From NCBI GenBank assembly GCA_963971535.1, contig OZ020594.1, forward strand, positions 111,745,251 through 111,809,250: a DNA stretch of 64,000 nt, given 5' to 3'. Position numbers and translations under genes: made by a program. This stretch comes from Notolepis coatsorum (Eukaryota; Chordata; Actinopteri; Aulopiformes; Paralepididae). A model generated the notes under the pieces. That model had not been told where the DNA came from, did not search any database, and worked only from the letters and a program-made list of their open reading frames with translations. Position 1 is the stretch's first letter; each line of letters begins with the position of its first letter. Of this stretch, positions 42,826 through 53,895 are shown in pieces.

Positions 42826-43697
42826 GAAGTACTGTGGGGCCTGGCTCTGAAGGCTGAGCGTGGCTCTGAGAGGTACTGTGGGGCCTGGCTCTGAAGGCTG
42901 AGCGTGGCTCTGAGAGGTACTGTGGGGCCTGGCTCTGAAGGCTGAGCGTGGCTCTGAGAGGTACTGTGGGGCCTGGCTCTGAAGGCTGAGCGTGGCTCTG
43001 AGAGGTACTGTGGCGCCTGGCTCTGAAGGCTGAGCGTGGCTCTGAGAGGTACTGTGGCGCCTGGCTCTGAAGGCTGAGCGTGGCTCTGAGAGGTACTGTG
43101 GCGCCTGGCTCTGAAGGCTGAGCGTGGCTCTGAGAGGTACTGTGGGGCCTGGCTCTGAAGGCTGAGCGTGGCTCTGAGAGGTACTGTGGCGCCTGGCTCT
43201 GAAGGCTGAGCGTGGCTCTGAGAGGTACTGTGGCGCCTGGCTCTGAAGGCTGAGCGTGGCTCTGAGAGGTACTGTGGCGCCTGGCTCTGAAGGCTGAGCG
43301 TGGCTCTGAGAGGTACTGTGGCGCCTGGCTCTGAAGGCTGTGCGTGGCTCCGAGAGGTACTGTGGGGCCTGGCTCTGAAGGCTGTGCGTGGCTCTGAGAG
43401 GTACTGTGGCGCCTGGCTCTCAAGGCTGAGCGTGGCTCTGAGAGGTACTGTGGGGCCTGGCTCTGAAGGCTGAGCGTGGCTCTGAGAGGTACTGTGGGGC
43501 CTGGCTCTGAAGGCTGAGCGTGGCTCTGAGAGGTACTGTGGGGCCTGGCTCTGAAGGCTGAGCGTGGCTCTGAGAGGTACTGTGGCGCCTCGCTCTGAAG
43601 GCTGACCGTGGCTCTGAGAGGTACTGTGGCGGCTGGCTCTGAAGGCTGAGCGTGGCTCTGAGAGGTACTGTGGGGCCTGTCTCTGAAGGCTGAGCTC
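42826..43697. repeat. 44-bp minisatellite, about 20 copies
   Basis: Head-to-tail copies of a 44-bp unit containing GTACTGTGGGGCCTGGCTCT and GCTGAGCGTGGCTC, with two main variants (GGGGCC versus GGCGCC). The long minus-strand frame through it simply reflects the repeat and is not treated as a gene. Confidence 0.95.
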
Positions 43698-43896
43698 AAA
43701 GGACTGTTTGTTATTTAAGATGAGGTCGGACTCGGCACTGACAGATTTGTGTTCATTGTGCTGCTTTTATAAAGCCTCAAATGACGGCTTACAATATTTC
43801 ATGAAACCAAAGTGTTTTGTTTGTCTAAGATTTAAAAAGGTTTAAACTTTACAGCACTGACAAAGTTGAACAAAGTGCTGTAAAAGTCCCACAACA

Positions 43897-43928
<32 letters not shown>

Positions 43929-44149
43929 TGTTTAATTTTTTTTAAAATTTTGATTCATTTCGTACCATAGGCGGCGGGTATGTAAGGCCAGGCGAGGCTA
44001 TGCCGACCCAAACCAGCAGCCCCAGTCTGCGCATTATTATAGGCAGCCTAGGCTACGATATTGTGTGTGTGTGGGCTGCTGCAGCCCGGTGGTGACAATA
44101 CGCAAGGGTCGGCCAACCAAGGTGTCAATGGCAGTAGGTGTGGTGGCCG

Positions 44150-44470
44150 TTTAACATTCCAGACTGCAGGCAGTAACCAATCACGCCGCATCATCAAACT
44201 AACCGATGCCAGTCTGGTCTTCAAAATCCTCCATGGTCTAGCCCCACTTTCCGATTTTTCACCTCCAGGTTCACCAGAACTGTTGTACCGGGTGACTTGG
44301 CTGTTCCATTAAGGACAAGTACATTTAGCAAATCAGCCCTCTCCGTGAGAGCTGCCAAGACCTGGAACTCCATTCCAAGTTACATGCCGCCTGGGCATAA
44401 CACGGATCACCTGAGGCCAAGGGCTTGCTGTACGAGGGCATGATGAGACTGAGTCAGAGTTAATCAAATC
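44150..44470 (+). pseudogene. Decayed LINE RT C-terminal remnant
   Basis: A frameshifted stretch encodes TDASLVFKILHGLAP, then after breaks SVRAAKTWNSIPS, the usual end of Jockey/Rex-type LINE ORF2 proteins. Different from LINE-A and LINE-B. Multiple breaks, no function expected. Confidence 0.5.
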
Positions 44471-45232
44471 GTGGAAACTTTTTAGAGCTACTATGTACAT
44501 TGTTTTCAAAGCAGCTTCACATTGAAAGTGATCTCACAGACAAACTTAAAGCAAAAAGGATCATTGATGCGCGAAACGTCGATTTTTTTTGTTGCATTAA
44601 GGTAAGACAATGCTTAATCATATTGGATGTCTTCATTTGAACAATTAATTTGCACTATATGAAATGAGTGGGGCTCGCTGTAGTAGCCTGGTGGGTGTGT
44701 GTATTGTATGAAATCAGAACCTGGACAGCACCGTTTGCGTGCAAGCAAAAAAGAAAAAGGAAAAATGTTGCACGCCCCGCGCGAGTTACCATCCCATCTA
44801 TAGCCTACCCTAATGTCCAGCTCACCCGCGACCTATGGATTGTACAACTTCAAGGCTCCTTTCGAGCCGCTTCTGCAAGGAGGAGCAATAAGAGGAAACA
44901 ATGTTTACATGTTTGTACTTACAGATGTTGTGGTGTCCAGTCTGCTGTCTGGTTCCACAAGAAGAAGGTTCTGATCCAGATGATTGAGTAGAAAGCCTTG
45001 GTCCAGTAGAGTTCCGTCACAGAGACACTTTACACTAGAAACACACAAAGCGTGTGTCAGTCATTCAGGAAGATGTGTTGTGGAGCGGATCGAGGGCGAG
45101 GTTACTTTCAGAGAGGAGAGGGAAAACACGCGAGAGCAGCCGGGGAGGAGTCAGGGAAGTGGAGAAAACACACGAGAGCAGCCGGGGAGGAGTCAGACAA
45201 GTGGAACACTTCGCCTCGTTTCAACAGGGATT
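44471..45232. other. Intergenic, small direct repeats
   Basis: No supported gene. It contains two close copies of CGAGAGCAGCCGGGGAGGAG (about 45130 and 45172), with a similar piece near 40905. Confidence 0.4.
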
Positions 45233-46424
45233 ACTATTGATTGAAAACTTTATTTAACAGATTGCAGAATGGGTACAATACAGTACAGCTCAATACACAC
45301 AATTGTTAAGGGGATGCAGACCAGAGAAAGACTTTCGTCTTGTTTACATCAGGGTCCCCCATTTTCAATTCATAGTGACATTTATGACATACACAACATA
45401 CATGACATCATGGCATTTATGGCATAGGGACATACATGACATACAGGTATTTAGTACTGTTACATTTGTGAAATATACGATATGCAAATATACAGTACTG
45501 TTACCCATAGATCCTGACAGAGAGTATACATATATGTGGAGGGGACTGTACATTAGGAGGGGGTGGGTGGGTGGGAGAGAAATATACATACGGTGGGGAG
45601 AGAATATATACATACGGTGGGGAGGAGACTGTACATTAGGAGGGGGTGGGTGGGTGAGAGAGAAATATACATACGGTGGGGAGAGAATATATACATACGG
45701 TGGGGAGGAGACTGTACATTAGGAGGGGGTGGGTGGGTGGGAGAGAAATATACATATGGTGGGGAGAGAATATATACATGCGGTGGGGAGGAGACTGTAC
45801 ATTAGGAGGGGGTGGGTGGGTTTGGACATTTACGGTGGCCAGTTTCGAATTGCAGCCTCCCGTAGGTGCTCTTTAAGAGCGGTTTTGAATGTGGGTAGGG
45901 ATTCACATTCCTTTACAGCTTTGGGTAGGGCATTCCACATTGATGTGGCATAATTGCGAAACGTGTTTAGTCCCTTATTTGAGCCGAATCTGGGTTTAAC
46001 ATGATTTGTGGAGCTCCCTCTGGTGTTGTGGTCGTGGTATTCACTGACCTTTGGGAAGTATTTTGGCATGTACATGGGTACCTTAGTGGTGTAGTGCATC
46101 TTGTAGACCAGGCCCATTGCAAGTTGCTGTACTCTGTCGTCTATACTCTAAGCCATCCTAGGTTGTCAAAGTGGGCAGGGGTGAGGTGGGTTCTAGGAGT
46201 AAGGTCAAGTAGAAGTCTGACCAGTTTGTTTTGTGATGTTTGTAATTTTGTTTTTAGCGCCTTTGAGGTGCTTTGGTACCATGAGGTGCAAGCATAGTCG
46301 TAGTACCCTTGAATGAGTGCTCCTGCCAGAGTCTTCAGGGTATTCTTGTTTACCAGTGAGGAGATCCGGTACAAGAATCTAGTTTGTTGGTTGACTTTTT
46401 TTATTACCTTGGATGCCATTTTGT
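45233..46424 (-). mobile_element. LINE-A copy, 5'-truncated, ORF frameshifted
   Basis: Full 3' end on the left (ATTG tail, AATAAAG on the minus strand) and truncated inside the ORF on the right. Coding pieces at 46141-46424 (ISSLVNKNTLKTLAGALIQG) and 45830-46117 (MGLVYKMHYTTKVPMYM) match the C-terminus of the long copy but lie in different frames because of an indel near 46140. The 3' UTR holds an 83-bp tandem array. At 46425 it joins head-to-head to a short plus-strand LINE-A end. Confidence 0.8.
45545..45830. repeat. 83-bp tandem array in a LINE-A 3' UTR
   Basis: About 3.4 copies of a unit with ACTGTACATTAGGAGGGGG and ATACATACGGTGGGGAG. Shorter versions occur at the equivalent place in the copies at 10180-10330 and 47460-47580. 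Confidence 0.85.
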
Positions 46425-46535
46425 CACGAAAGTCTTTCTCTGATCTGCATCCCCTTAACAATTGTGTGTATTGAGCCGTACTGTATTGTACCCATTCTGC
46501 AATCTGTTAATAAAATGTTCAATCAATCAGTCAAA
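46425..46535 (+). mobile_element. LINE-A 3' terminal fragment, head-to-head
   Basis: From ACGAAAGTCTTTCTC to the AATAAAATG end and CAAT tail; continuous with the inverted copy at 45233-46424. Confidence 0.75.
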
Positions 46536-47152
46536 TCAAACTCACCGAAGACTATGCAGCCCTAGTGTAATTCCCTCTTATGCGATGATGACAGCAACAC
46601 GTTCTTTATAGTACTGGTGGGATTTCTTTACAATCCGGACGGTGAGAACTGTGAAACACATACATGAAATACAATAAATCACAGATCAAACCATAACAAC
46701 ATACATCAATCTTATTTCTACGTGTCTCTTAGTGTCACATGTCTTTGCAATATTGTTAAACAAATGAACTTAACCTACAAAACACATTAAGTCCTTCTGC
46801 AATAATAACTCACTTAGTAAACATTTAGTTAGCAGCACTTTACCTGCATGGCTTGGGCGACACATAGCTAACAACCACAACACCAACACCTACCTTACTG
46901 CTGCTGCAATAAGAGAGGACATTATGGGGACTGTAGCATCTTCTGGACCTTGTAACAATGACAATAAAGATCATTCTATTCTATTGACTCTTAAAAACTA
47001 TCTCTTTACAAGAAGAAGTGAAACTATCTCTTTACAAGAAGAAGTGAAACTATATCTTAAATCCGCGGAGATTTTGACACGCGTGCGTCGGCATAAAACG
47101 TCCCCGGACACTGTGGGCTTGCCTTCAACATTAGTTCCGCCATTAAACTAGC
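46536..47152. other. Intergenic, no gene seen
   Basis: Unique-looking sequence; a small duplication TCTCTTTACAAGAAGAAGTG near 47000-47045. Ends in ATGA repeats that are the target or tail of the LINE at 47157. Confidence 0.45.
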
Positions 47153-47594
47153 ATGAATGAATGAATGAATGAATGAATGAATGAAAACTTTATTTAACAG
47201 ATTGCAGAATGGGTACAGTACAGTACAGTACAGCTCAATACACACAATTGTTAAGGGGATGCAGACCAGAGAAAGACTTTCGTCTTGTTTACATCAGTGT
47301 CCCCCATTTTCATTTCATATTGACATTTAAGACATACTCAACATACATGACATTTATGGCATAGGGACATATAGGTATTTAGTACTGATACATTTGTGAC
47401 ATATACGGTATTCAAATATACAGTAGGCTACTGTTACTCATAGATCCTGACAGAGTATATGGGAGGGGACTGTACAGTAGGAGGGGGTGGGTGGGTGGGA
47501 GAGAAATATACATATACGGCGGGGAGAGAATATATACATGCGGTGGGGAGGAGACTGTCTATTAGGAGGGGGTGGGGGTGGGGGGTTTGGACAT

Positions 47595-48554
47595 TTACGG
47601 TGGCCAGTTTCGAATTGCAGCCTCCCGTAGGTGCTCTTTAAGAGCGGTTTTGAATGTGGGTAGGGATTCACATTCCTTTACAGCTTTGGGTAGGGCGTTC
47701 CACATTGATGTGGCATAATTGCGAAACGTGTTTAGTCCCTTGTTTGAGCCGAATCTGGGTTTCACATGATTTGTTGAGCTTCCTCTGGTGTAGTGGTTGT
47801 GGTATTCACTGACCTTTGGGAAGTATTTTGACATGTACATGGGTACCTTAGTCGTATAGTGTATCTTGTAGACCAGGCCCATTGCAAGTTGCTGTACTCT
47901 GTCGTCTACTCTAAGCCATCCTAGGTTGTCAAAGTGGGCAGGGGTGAGGTGGGTTCTGGGGGTAAGGTCAAGTAGTAGTCTGACCAGTTTGTTTTGTGAT
48001 GTTTGTAATTTTGTTTTAAGTGCCTTTGAGGTGCTTTGGTACCATGAGGTGCACGCATAGTCGTAGTACCCTTGAATGAGTGCTCCTGCCAGAGTCTTCA
48101 GGGTATTCTTGTTTACCAGAGAGGAGATCTGGTACAAGAATCTAGTTCGTTGGTTGACTTTTTTTATTACATTGGATGCCATTTTGTCACAGGAAAGATT
48201 TGCCTCTAGGATGGAACCCAGGTAGGTAATTTCGTCTTTCCTTGTGACAATATTGTCACCCACTGCAACTGAGAAGCCGTCGGTCTTGCTGAGTTTGTTA
48301 TTTGAACCAAAGAGAATGGACTCTGTTTTGCCCATGTGTAATGATAGTTTGTTATCAGCGTGCCATATGCAGATTTTGCCTAGTTCAGAGCTGAGGGTTT
48401 TTTCCACCTGCAACTTGTTCTTGTCAGAGACCAGCAGGGCTGAGTCGTCCGCAAACAGGAACAAGTTGCAGTCACAGGCTGACGACATGTCATTTGCATA
48501 AATTAGGAAGAGTAGCGGTCCTAGTATGCTTCCTTGTGGAACACCACAGCTCAC
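47595..48554 (-). pseudogene. LINE-A RT second half (FADD palm to C-terminus)
   Basis: Begins with the RT block CGVPQGSILGPLLFLIYAND, then the catalytic FADDS at about residues 34-38, the LSLHMGKTESILFGS block and the long C-terminal region ending REAAIRNWPP. The frame is shifted relative to the upstream part by an indel in the run of about ten C's (G's on the plus strand, 48557-48567). It is otherwise intact, so the break may be a very young mutation or a sequencing error in the homopolymer. Confidence 0.85.
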
Positions 48555-50333
48555 TGTGAGGGGGGGGGGATAGAGTACCGTTTACCTCTACCATCTGTTC
48601 TCTCCCCTCCAGGTAGGATTGCATCCAGCTCACTGATAAGCTATCAAAACCAATTGCTTTTAGCTTGTCAATCAGAATGGAGTGATTGACAGTGTCGAAG
48701 GCCTTTTGTAGGTCCAGCATGACCATGCCGCAGTATTTGCCCGCGTCCACCTCTTGTTTGATGTGGTCGTTCAAATAGAGGAGGCATGTGTCAGTGGAGT
48801 GGGACGTTCTGAAGCCAGATTGGAATTCGTAGATTAGATTTTTTTCCGCCAGGTACTTTTCGACCTGTTCGAAGACTATTTTCTCCATGACTTTCGAGAT
48901 GGAGGTAAGAATAGAAACAGGGCGGTAGTTGCCTGGGTCTAATTTGCTGCCCTTTTTGTGCAGAGGGGTCACTCTCGCAATTTTGAAGTCCTTGGGGACG
49001 TGTCCCTGTTTTATAGAGAGGTTTATTATGTGAGTGATAACTGGGGTGATGGCGGCTGCTGCGTCTCTGAGGAATTTGGAGGGGATGTTGTCATGGCCAG
49101 TGGCCTTGTTAGGTTGGAGGGCGCTCAATTTTTTGAGTACCTCATCGGTTGTTACCATTTCAAGTTTGAAGTCGTCTTTGTGGACCCCTAGGTTTTTGTA
49201 GTATGCTACTATGTGTTCTACCCCATAATGCCCTGAGTGGGAGGGTAGTTTGTTTACCAGTGTTGTGGCTATGTTTGTGAAGAAGATGTTTAAGTAATTG
49301 GCTACATCCAGCTTGTCTGTGATGAGCGTGTTGTCCGTCTTTATGTTTATGTTTGAGAATCTGGTTTTAAGTTTTTTACTGCATCCTAGTTGATTATTGA
49401 GTAATTTCCAAAGTTCGCAGGGTTTGTTTTTGTTTTCCTCAGTTTTGTTGTTGAAATTTCTTTTTGCGGTTTTGATCATGGTGTTTACGTCATTTCTTAG
49501 TCTGTTTCTTTGAATTTTTTGTTCAACCACGTGGGCTTGGAGTTCACTGTTTGAGCTTTTGGAAAGCTTTGTCTGACTTTTATGAAGTTCAGAGCATTTT
49601 TTGTCTCTGGTTTTCATAGCGGCCAGTATTTCAGTGTGCATCCATGGCTCAGCGCGATTTTTAACCCTGGTGGTTCTTATGGGTGCCATGTTGTTGAGTA
49701 TTGCTGTGAATTTTGTTTTGAATCCAAGCCATGTTTGTTCAACCTGTGTACCACTGAGTTCATCTGACCAGTCCAAGCTCCCCAGTTCTAGGTTAAAGGC
49801 CTCTCTAAAGTAAGTTTTGAGGTCTCTAGATGTGACTGTTTTGTGACAGCCGGCCTTCTGTTTTAGCTTTTTGCGGGTACAGAAAATCATATAATGATCA
49901 CTTAACCCGCATGCTATCACCCCTTTATTGGAGATCATGGACTTGTCAGAGGTCAAAATGAGGTCAATGGTGGTTTGTGTAGAATCACATACCCTTGTGG
50001 GTTGGGTGATTAGCTGGCTGAAACCTTGCAGATCAGAAAACCTACTGAAGGCCTTGAAGACGGGTGCTGCTTTACGCAGCATATCCGTGTTCCAGTCCCC
50101 AATAAGAATTTTTTCTACCCCCTCCACCCCAGCTAAACACCCATCAAGTGTGTCATAAAAGCCACTCTGTTCTGGCGGTCTATAGATTGTGCCTACTAGT
50201 ACTGGTTTCGCCCTGTCTAATAAGATTTCAATCCAAACAGTTTCAATTTTGTCATGGTTAAGGTCAGTACGGTTGATGTATTTGGTATTGTAGTAACTTC
50301 CTAGCTTAATCTTCGTACTCTGCGTTGTGTTTA
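48555..50333 (-). pseudogene. LINE-A endonuclease (partial) and RT first half
   Basis: The frame is open from the truncation point. The C-terminal part of an apurinic-type endonuclease is visible (VGTIYRPPEQSGFYD, GDWNTDMLR, TTIDLILTS, and SDHYMIF with the catalytic-type SDH). A linker follows, then RT blocks: KATGHDNIPSKFLRDAA, ARVTPLHKKGSKLDPGNYRP, the FQSGFRTSHSTDTCLL block, and MVMLDLQKAFDTVNHSIL with the first catalytic Asp. The N-terminal endonuclease residues and ORF1 are missing. Confidence 0.85.
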
Positions 50334-50789
50334 AACCTTAAAAAGCTCTTTGAAGTACTACTGAGCTACAAATGCAGATAACCATGTATGTGATGGTTTT
50401 CTGCTCGTACACCTTCAGAGAACACGGCGCGGCGGTTGAAGAAATCGAGTTCCGAGCAGTTTGAAGAATCCGTGTTTAATAAAAAGGATTTCAATCAATA
50501 CAAATCAAAGATTTGAAAGAACAATTGCAATAAAACCTGATGGAAGACCTCACTATGCCGAGGTTCACCAGACTTTAGGCTAAATATTCAATATCTATGG
50601 GCATGTCTCGTCTCGGCTTCTTCAGATGGTAGGTTTTTGCGGCCGTCTCTCTGCTGCGTGGTTTCCTCAGTCTCTAGTGGAGAAAAAGAGTGTGTATTCT
50701 GCTGTTGTTTCCTGTCTGGTCTCGTGGGGGTTCTGTTTCCCTCTTTCTTAGAGGAGTTTGTCATATTCAAATCTAGGCTCCGCCTCTAA
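50334..50789. other. Flank between LINE-A and the ERV-2 LTR
   Basis: No gene supported. Possible host flank of ERV-2; the bases adjoining the LTR read TTAGAGG on the minus strand. Confidence 0.4.
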
Positions 50790-51951
50790 TGTTACGACAA
50801 GCGGGCGTATCCAAAAACTCTCACCGAGCTTTCTAATTGGAGAAACACTCGTTTTAGCTCTCAATAGGCTAAGCCACTACAGTGACGTTTAGGACTGAAT
50901 TTATTACTGGGCGTTTTCCAGCAATTCAAGATACCCTATTAGGTCACAGAGTGGACTCAAACGGTCCCTCTTTGATCTTTGCTACATCTGCTGTCCTTTG
51001 TTTTAGAAGAGACAGCAGCCCCCCCTTAGTGGGGCTTGTCTGGCGCCTTATAAGGCCGTTTCTTTAGTATCTTGTATATTCAATCTGTCTGACCAGATGG
51101 TTCTCTAGCTGCTTGGTTGATCTCAAAGCTGTAAAACCACACATTTGTTGATTTTCCCAGGAGATCAAACAGCCACTGTCTCTCACTTAATCAGCGCCTG
51201 GCTATCTCATCTTCCCCCATGAGGAGATTTGAGACAGGCAGCTGCCTGTACCAAGTGAGAGGTGTGTGTCTATGCCTCTTGTGTTACAGAGAGAGGGGAG
51301 AGGGGGGGAAGAAATTTGTGAATGTATATTACCTCTCCTTTGAAGCCATTCTGTCATCGTTGGTTGTGTTGTACATTATTACATATACAGTTTGCTTGAC
51401 TGAAAACTACCACAGTTTCCCCGGTTTGGGGATTAATGATCCCCAATATACTTGTTAGTATTTTCTCAATCAAACTGTTTACAATTACCTTAACCTTACT
51501 GTTTAGCCCAATTACCTAAGAACCAAATATTTCCAGAATCCTTCTAACTCATTTTCCATATTTGTTAGTATCAATTGCTTTCAACACCCACATTAGCTCC
51601 CTCTTTCACTGACCGACTATGAATCCATTTATGTTTACACAGTTCTCTATTCACTCACACCGTTTAACAATTTCCACTCATTTGCAGGTTATACACAATG
51701 TATCAGTTATATCAATTTCACTTCAGTCTAGGTCCGTCCCTTTATGCAAAAAGATGATCGTACCAATTACCAGGTTTAGACTATACTTATGTGTTTTTTA
51801 ACCAAACGTGTCTGTTTTGTGCAATCCACTCTGAAAGAAAAGACTTTACATTGCATATATTATCTAAACATTTCTAAAAAAGGAGAGAGCTCAGCTAATG
51901 AAAAATGAAAAATTAATATATACACGCCCTCTCCAAGGCCTATCAGTTACA
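50790..51951 (-). mobile_element. Candidate 3' LTR of ERV-2
   Basis: On the minus strand the segment begins TGTAACTGATAGGCC right after a polypurine tract and ends TTGTCGTAACA, giving TG...CA ends over 1162 bp. Between them are a TATA-like CTTATAAGG (about 51043-51057) and an AATAAA about 150 bases later (near 50900), the expected U3-R order. No second copy of this sequence is present to the right of gag, so the call rests on internal signals only. Confidence 0.6.
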
Positions 51952-51954
51952 CTA

Positions 51955-51965
51955 TCCCTTCTTTC
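51955..51965 (-). promoter_or_regulatory. ERV-2 polypurine tract
   Basis: GAAAGAAGGGA on the minus strand, between the pol stop and the candidate LTR start; the usual primer for plus-strand DNA synthesis in retroviruses. Confidence 0.6.
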
Positions 51966-51967
51966 AC

Positions 51968-53107
51968 CTATGTATACCGTTGAGGCTTCTGGATGACTCG
52001 TTTTGGTCGAGTATCTCGTTCCGGGCTTGTGCTAAGCACTGGTTCCTCCGGTTCTTCTGGTACCTTCTCCAAATCCACAGAGGAGAAATTATTATGTTCC
52101 AATTCATAATCTTCTCCTCTGTCTGGTTCCTGTAAAAAACCTTCATCTTCTACTTGTGGCCAATCGTGGCCCCCTCGGTCTGGCTCGCCATAATCATCCG
52201 GGTCTTCCCCATCGTTTGGGGTTAGCGCCACCCCAATTTCATCTTCCGCCGCTTCCACTTCGCCTTCATGTAACGGTTGCGACGCCCCGGTTTTATCGTC
52301 AAGGTCTTGTGGTTCAGGTTCCCATTCTTGGTCCGTATCGATTGCTTTTACACAATGAGTAACGTGAAACCACATAGGCGATCCTTGAATTTGTAAAGCC
52401 CTCTCGGTGGCTCGAACGACTTTGTATGGCCCTTCTCGTCTCGCGCCAAACCACTTGCGTCTAAATACTTTAACATAAACGTAGTCGCCTGGTATGATTT
52501 GAGGTGTAGTCTGCCTATTCACCTCCTCCCCGGTTTCATGCTCCTGTCTACTGGAGACATGATCCAGAATCCTTTTGTGTATCTTTGACATGTATTTTAC
52601 GTACTCACGCATGTCGTTGTCCAGGATGTCCAAACTCGGACCTTTGCCTGTCGCGCGCAAACCTGGTACTACCATGCAGCGACCTAACATCATTTCGTGC
52701 GGTGTCAGAGGCAGTCCGCGAACCTCGCTTGACCGGCATGCCATCAGTGCTAGAGGGAGAGCGTTCAACCAATTCAATCCTGTGTGTTGACAGATCTTTA
52801 CCAGCTTGTTTTTTAGCGTCCCGTTCATGCGTTCCACCATCCCCTGGCTCTGCGGATGATAAACGGCCCCCAATCGCTGTTTTATGCCTAAATGTTGGAG
52901 TATTAAACGTACAGTTTTGTCGACAAACTCTTTTCCATTGTCGCTGCTGATTCTGTCCATTAAACCAAACCGGGGACATACCTCCTGGCATAGGAACTTA
53001 GCCACAGATGCTGCATCCTTGTGCCGGGTGGCGCACGCCTCCACCCACCTTGAAAAACGACAGACAACAACAAGAATATATCTCTTCTGATTAATGGGCT
53101 TAATCAT
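51968..53107 (-). CDS. ERV-2 integrase core and C-terminal domain
   Basis: The downstream part of the pol ORF, cut off from it by the insertion at 53118-53895. The rve core has the second catalytic Asp in SSDNGKEF (about residue 56) and the Glu in SQGMVERMNGTLKN (about 92). The first catalytic Asp is just upstream, at the junction (the codons at 53119-53108 read DYID). A gammaretrovirus/epsilonretrovirus-like C-terminal domain follows (GDYVYVKVFRRKWFGARREG, then FHVTHCVKA). The last ~120 residues are acidic, ending RPKRVIQKPQRYT. No env ORF follows on this side. Confidence 0.88.
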   Translation of the reverse strand: MIKPINQKRYILVVVCRFSRWVEACATRHKDAASVAKFLCQEVCPRFGLMDRISSDNGKEFVDKTVRLILQHLGIKQRLGAVYHPQSQGMVERMNGTLKNKLVKICQHTGLNWLNALPLALMACRSSEVRGLPLTPHEMMLGRCMVVPGLRATGKGPSLDILDNDMREYVKYMSKIHKRILDHVSSRQEHETGEEVNRQTTPQIIPGDYVYVKVFRRKWFGARREGPYKVVRATERALQIQGSPMWFHVTHCVKAIDTDQEWEPEPQDLDDKTGASQPLHEGEVEAAEDEIGVALTPNDGEDPDDYGEPDRGGHDWPQVEDEGFLQEPDRGEDYELEHNNFSSVDLEKVPEEPEEPVLSTSPERDTRPKRVIQKPQRYT

Positions 53108-53117
53108 GTCAATGTAA

Positions 53118-53895
53118 TCAAATCAAATCAAATCAAATTTATTTATAGGGCCCGACAACACACGTTAATGTCCCCATGGGCCGTACAGGTCTTCTTTAAA
53201 CAAGTCAAGAAGACAACATAACAATAAGTCAAGAACAGAACAAGAACACCATAGGGTCCAAACATTTTTTAGATGAATGCAAATAAATGAAAGAATGCAA
53301 GCACTCCCAGACATACCCCACGCGAAGGTAAGGAAAAACTCACTAAAACCTAACAATAGGGAAAAAAAGCTCCACAGGCAATGTGGAGGAGAGAAACCTT
53401 AGAAGGGCCGTTCAAGGGGGGATCTCCCTTCTTAGATGTCGGTGATAGTAGTGTTGCAGACGGACAGTTGGTAAGCATGCACTCATGTGTGTGGTGAGAC
53501 ACAGATGAGTGCATGCAATAGCAACTGTACATTTTGAAAAATTAAAGATAGAGCTAATAGCGATAGCAACTGAACATTTTGAAAGATTAAAGATAGAGTT
53601 GATAGCGGATCTATTTGAGGCACAGGGGCGGCGCAAGAGGGTCACGTCCTCCCCGTCTTAGTCACGGGACATTCAACACTCCGGTCGTTGCTCAGGGACA
53701 GCCGGAGACAGGGGGAAGGGGGGTGGCGCAGAGAGGGTCGCGAACTCCTGACATCATCGCGGGACATCCGGCACTCCGGTCACCACTACGAGACCTCCGA
53801 AGACAGGGGGGCACGCAGAGGGGGTCGCAATCTCCCGGCCTTCGTCACGGGACGTCCAACACTCCGGTCAACAATTACTCAGCAAGAATTATTAC
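53118..53895. mobile_element. Retroposon inserted in ERV-2 integrase
   Basis: About 780 bp beginning with a (TCAAA)n run and ATTTATTTATAGGGCCCGAC, a tail style common in fish retroposons, and containing three diverged ~90-bp repeats around TCACGGGACATTCAACACTCC (53640-53880). It separates the integrase zinc-binding domain from the catalytic core. Family unresolved; ends fixed only to within a few bases. Confidence 0.65.

Larger units (their letters stand above)
47157..50333 (-). mobile_element. LINE-A, longest copy
   Basis: Truncated at the right within the endonuclease domain, continuing through RT to the 3' UTR and an ATTC/CATT repeat tail at 47153-47185. The ORF is open apart from one break in a C-homopolymer at about 48560. 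It is the reference for the other LINE-A fragments in the window. Jockey superfamily, L2/CR1/Rex1 group by motif style and tail type. Confidence 0.85.

Noticed and set aside
42677-43699. 340-codon minus-strand ORF of 44-residue repeats
   Set aside because: Product of the 44-bp minisatellite read through three phases; no start context, no domain.
50334-51960. env gene downstream of ERV-2 pol
   Set aside because: No ORF with signal, CX6CC or membrane span in this interval; it is mostly LTR-like sequence.
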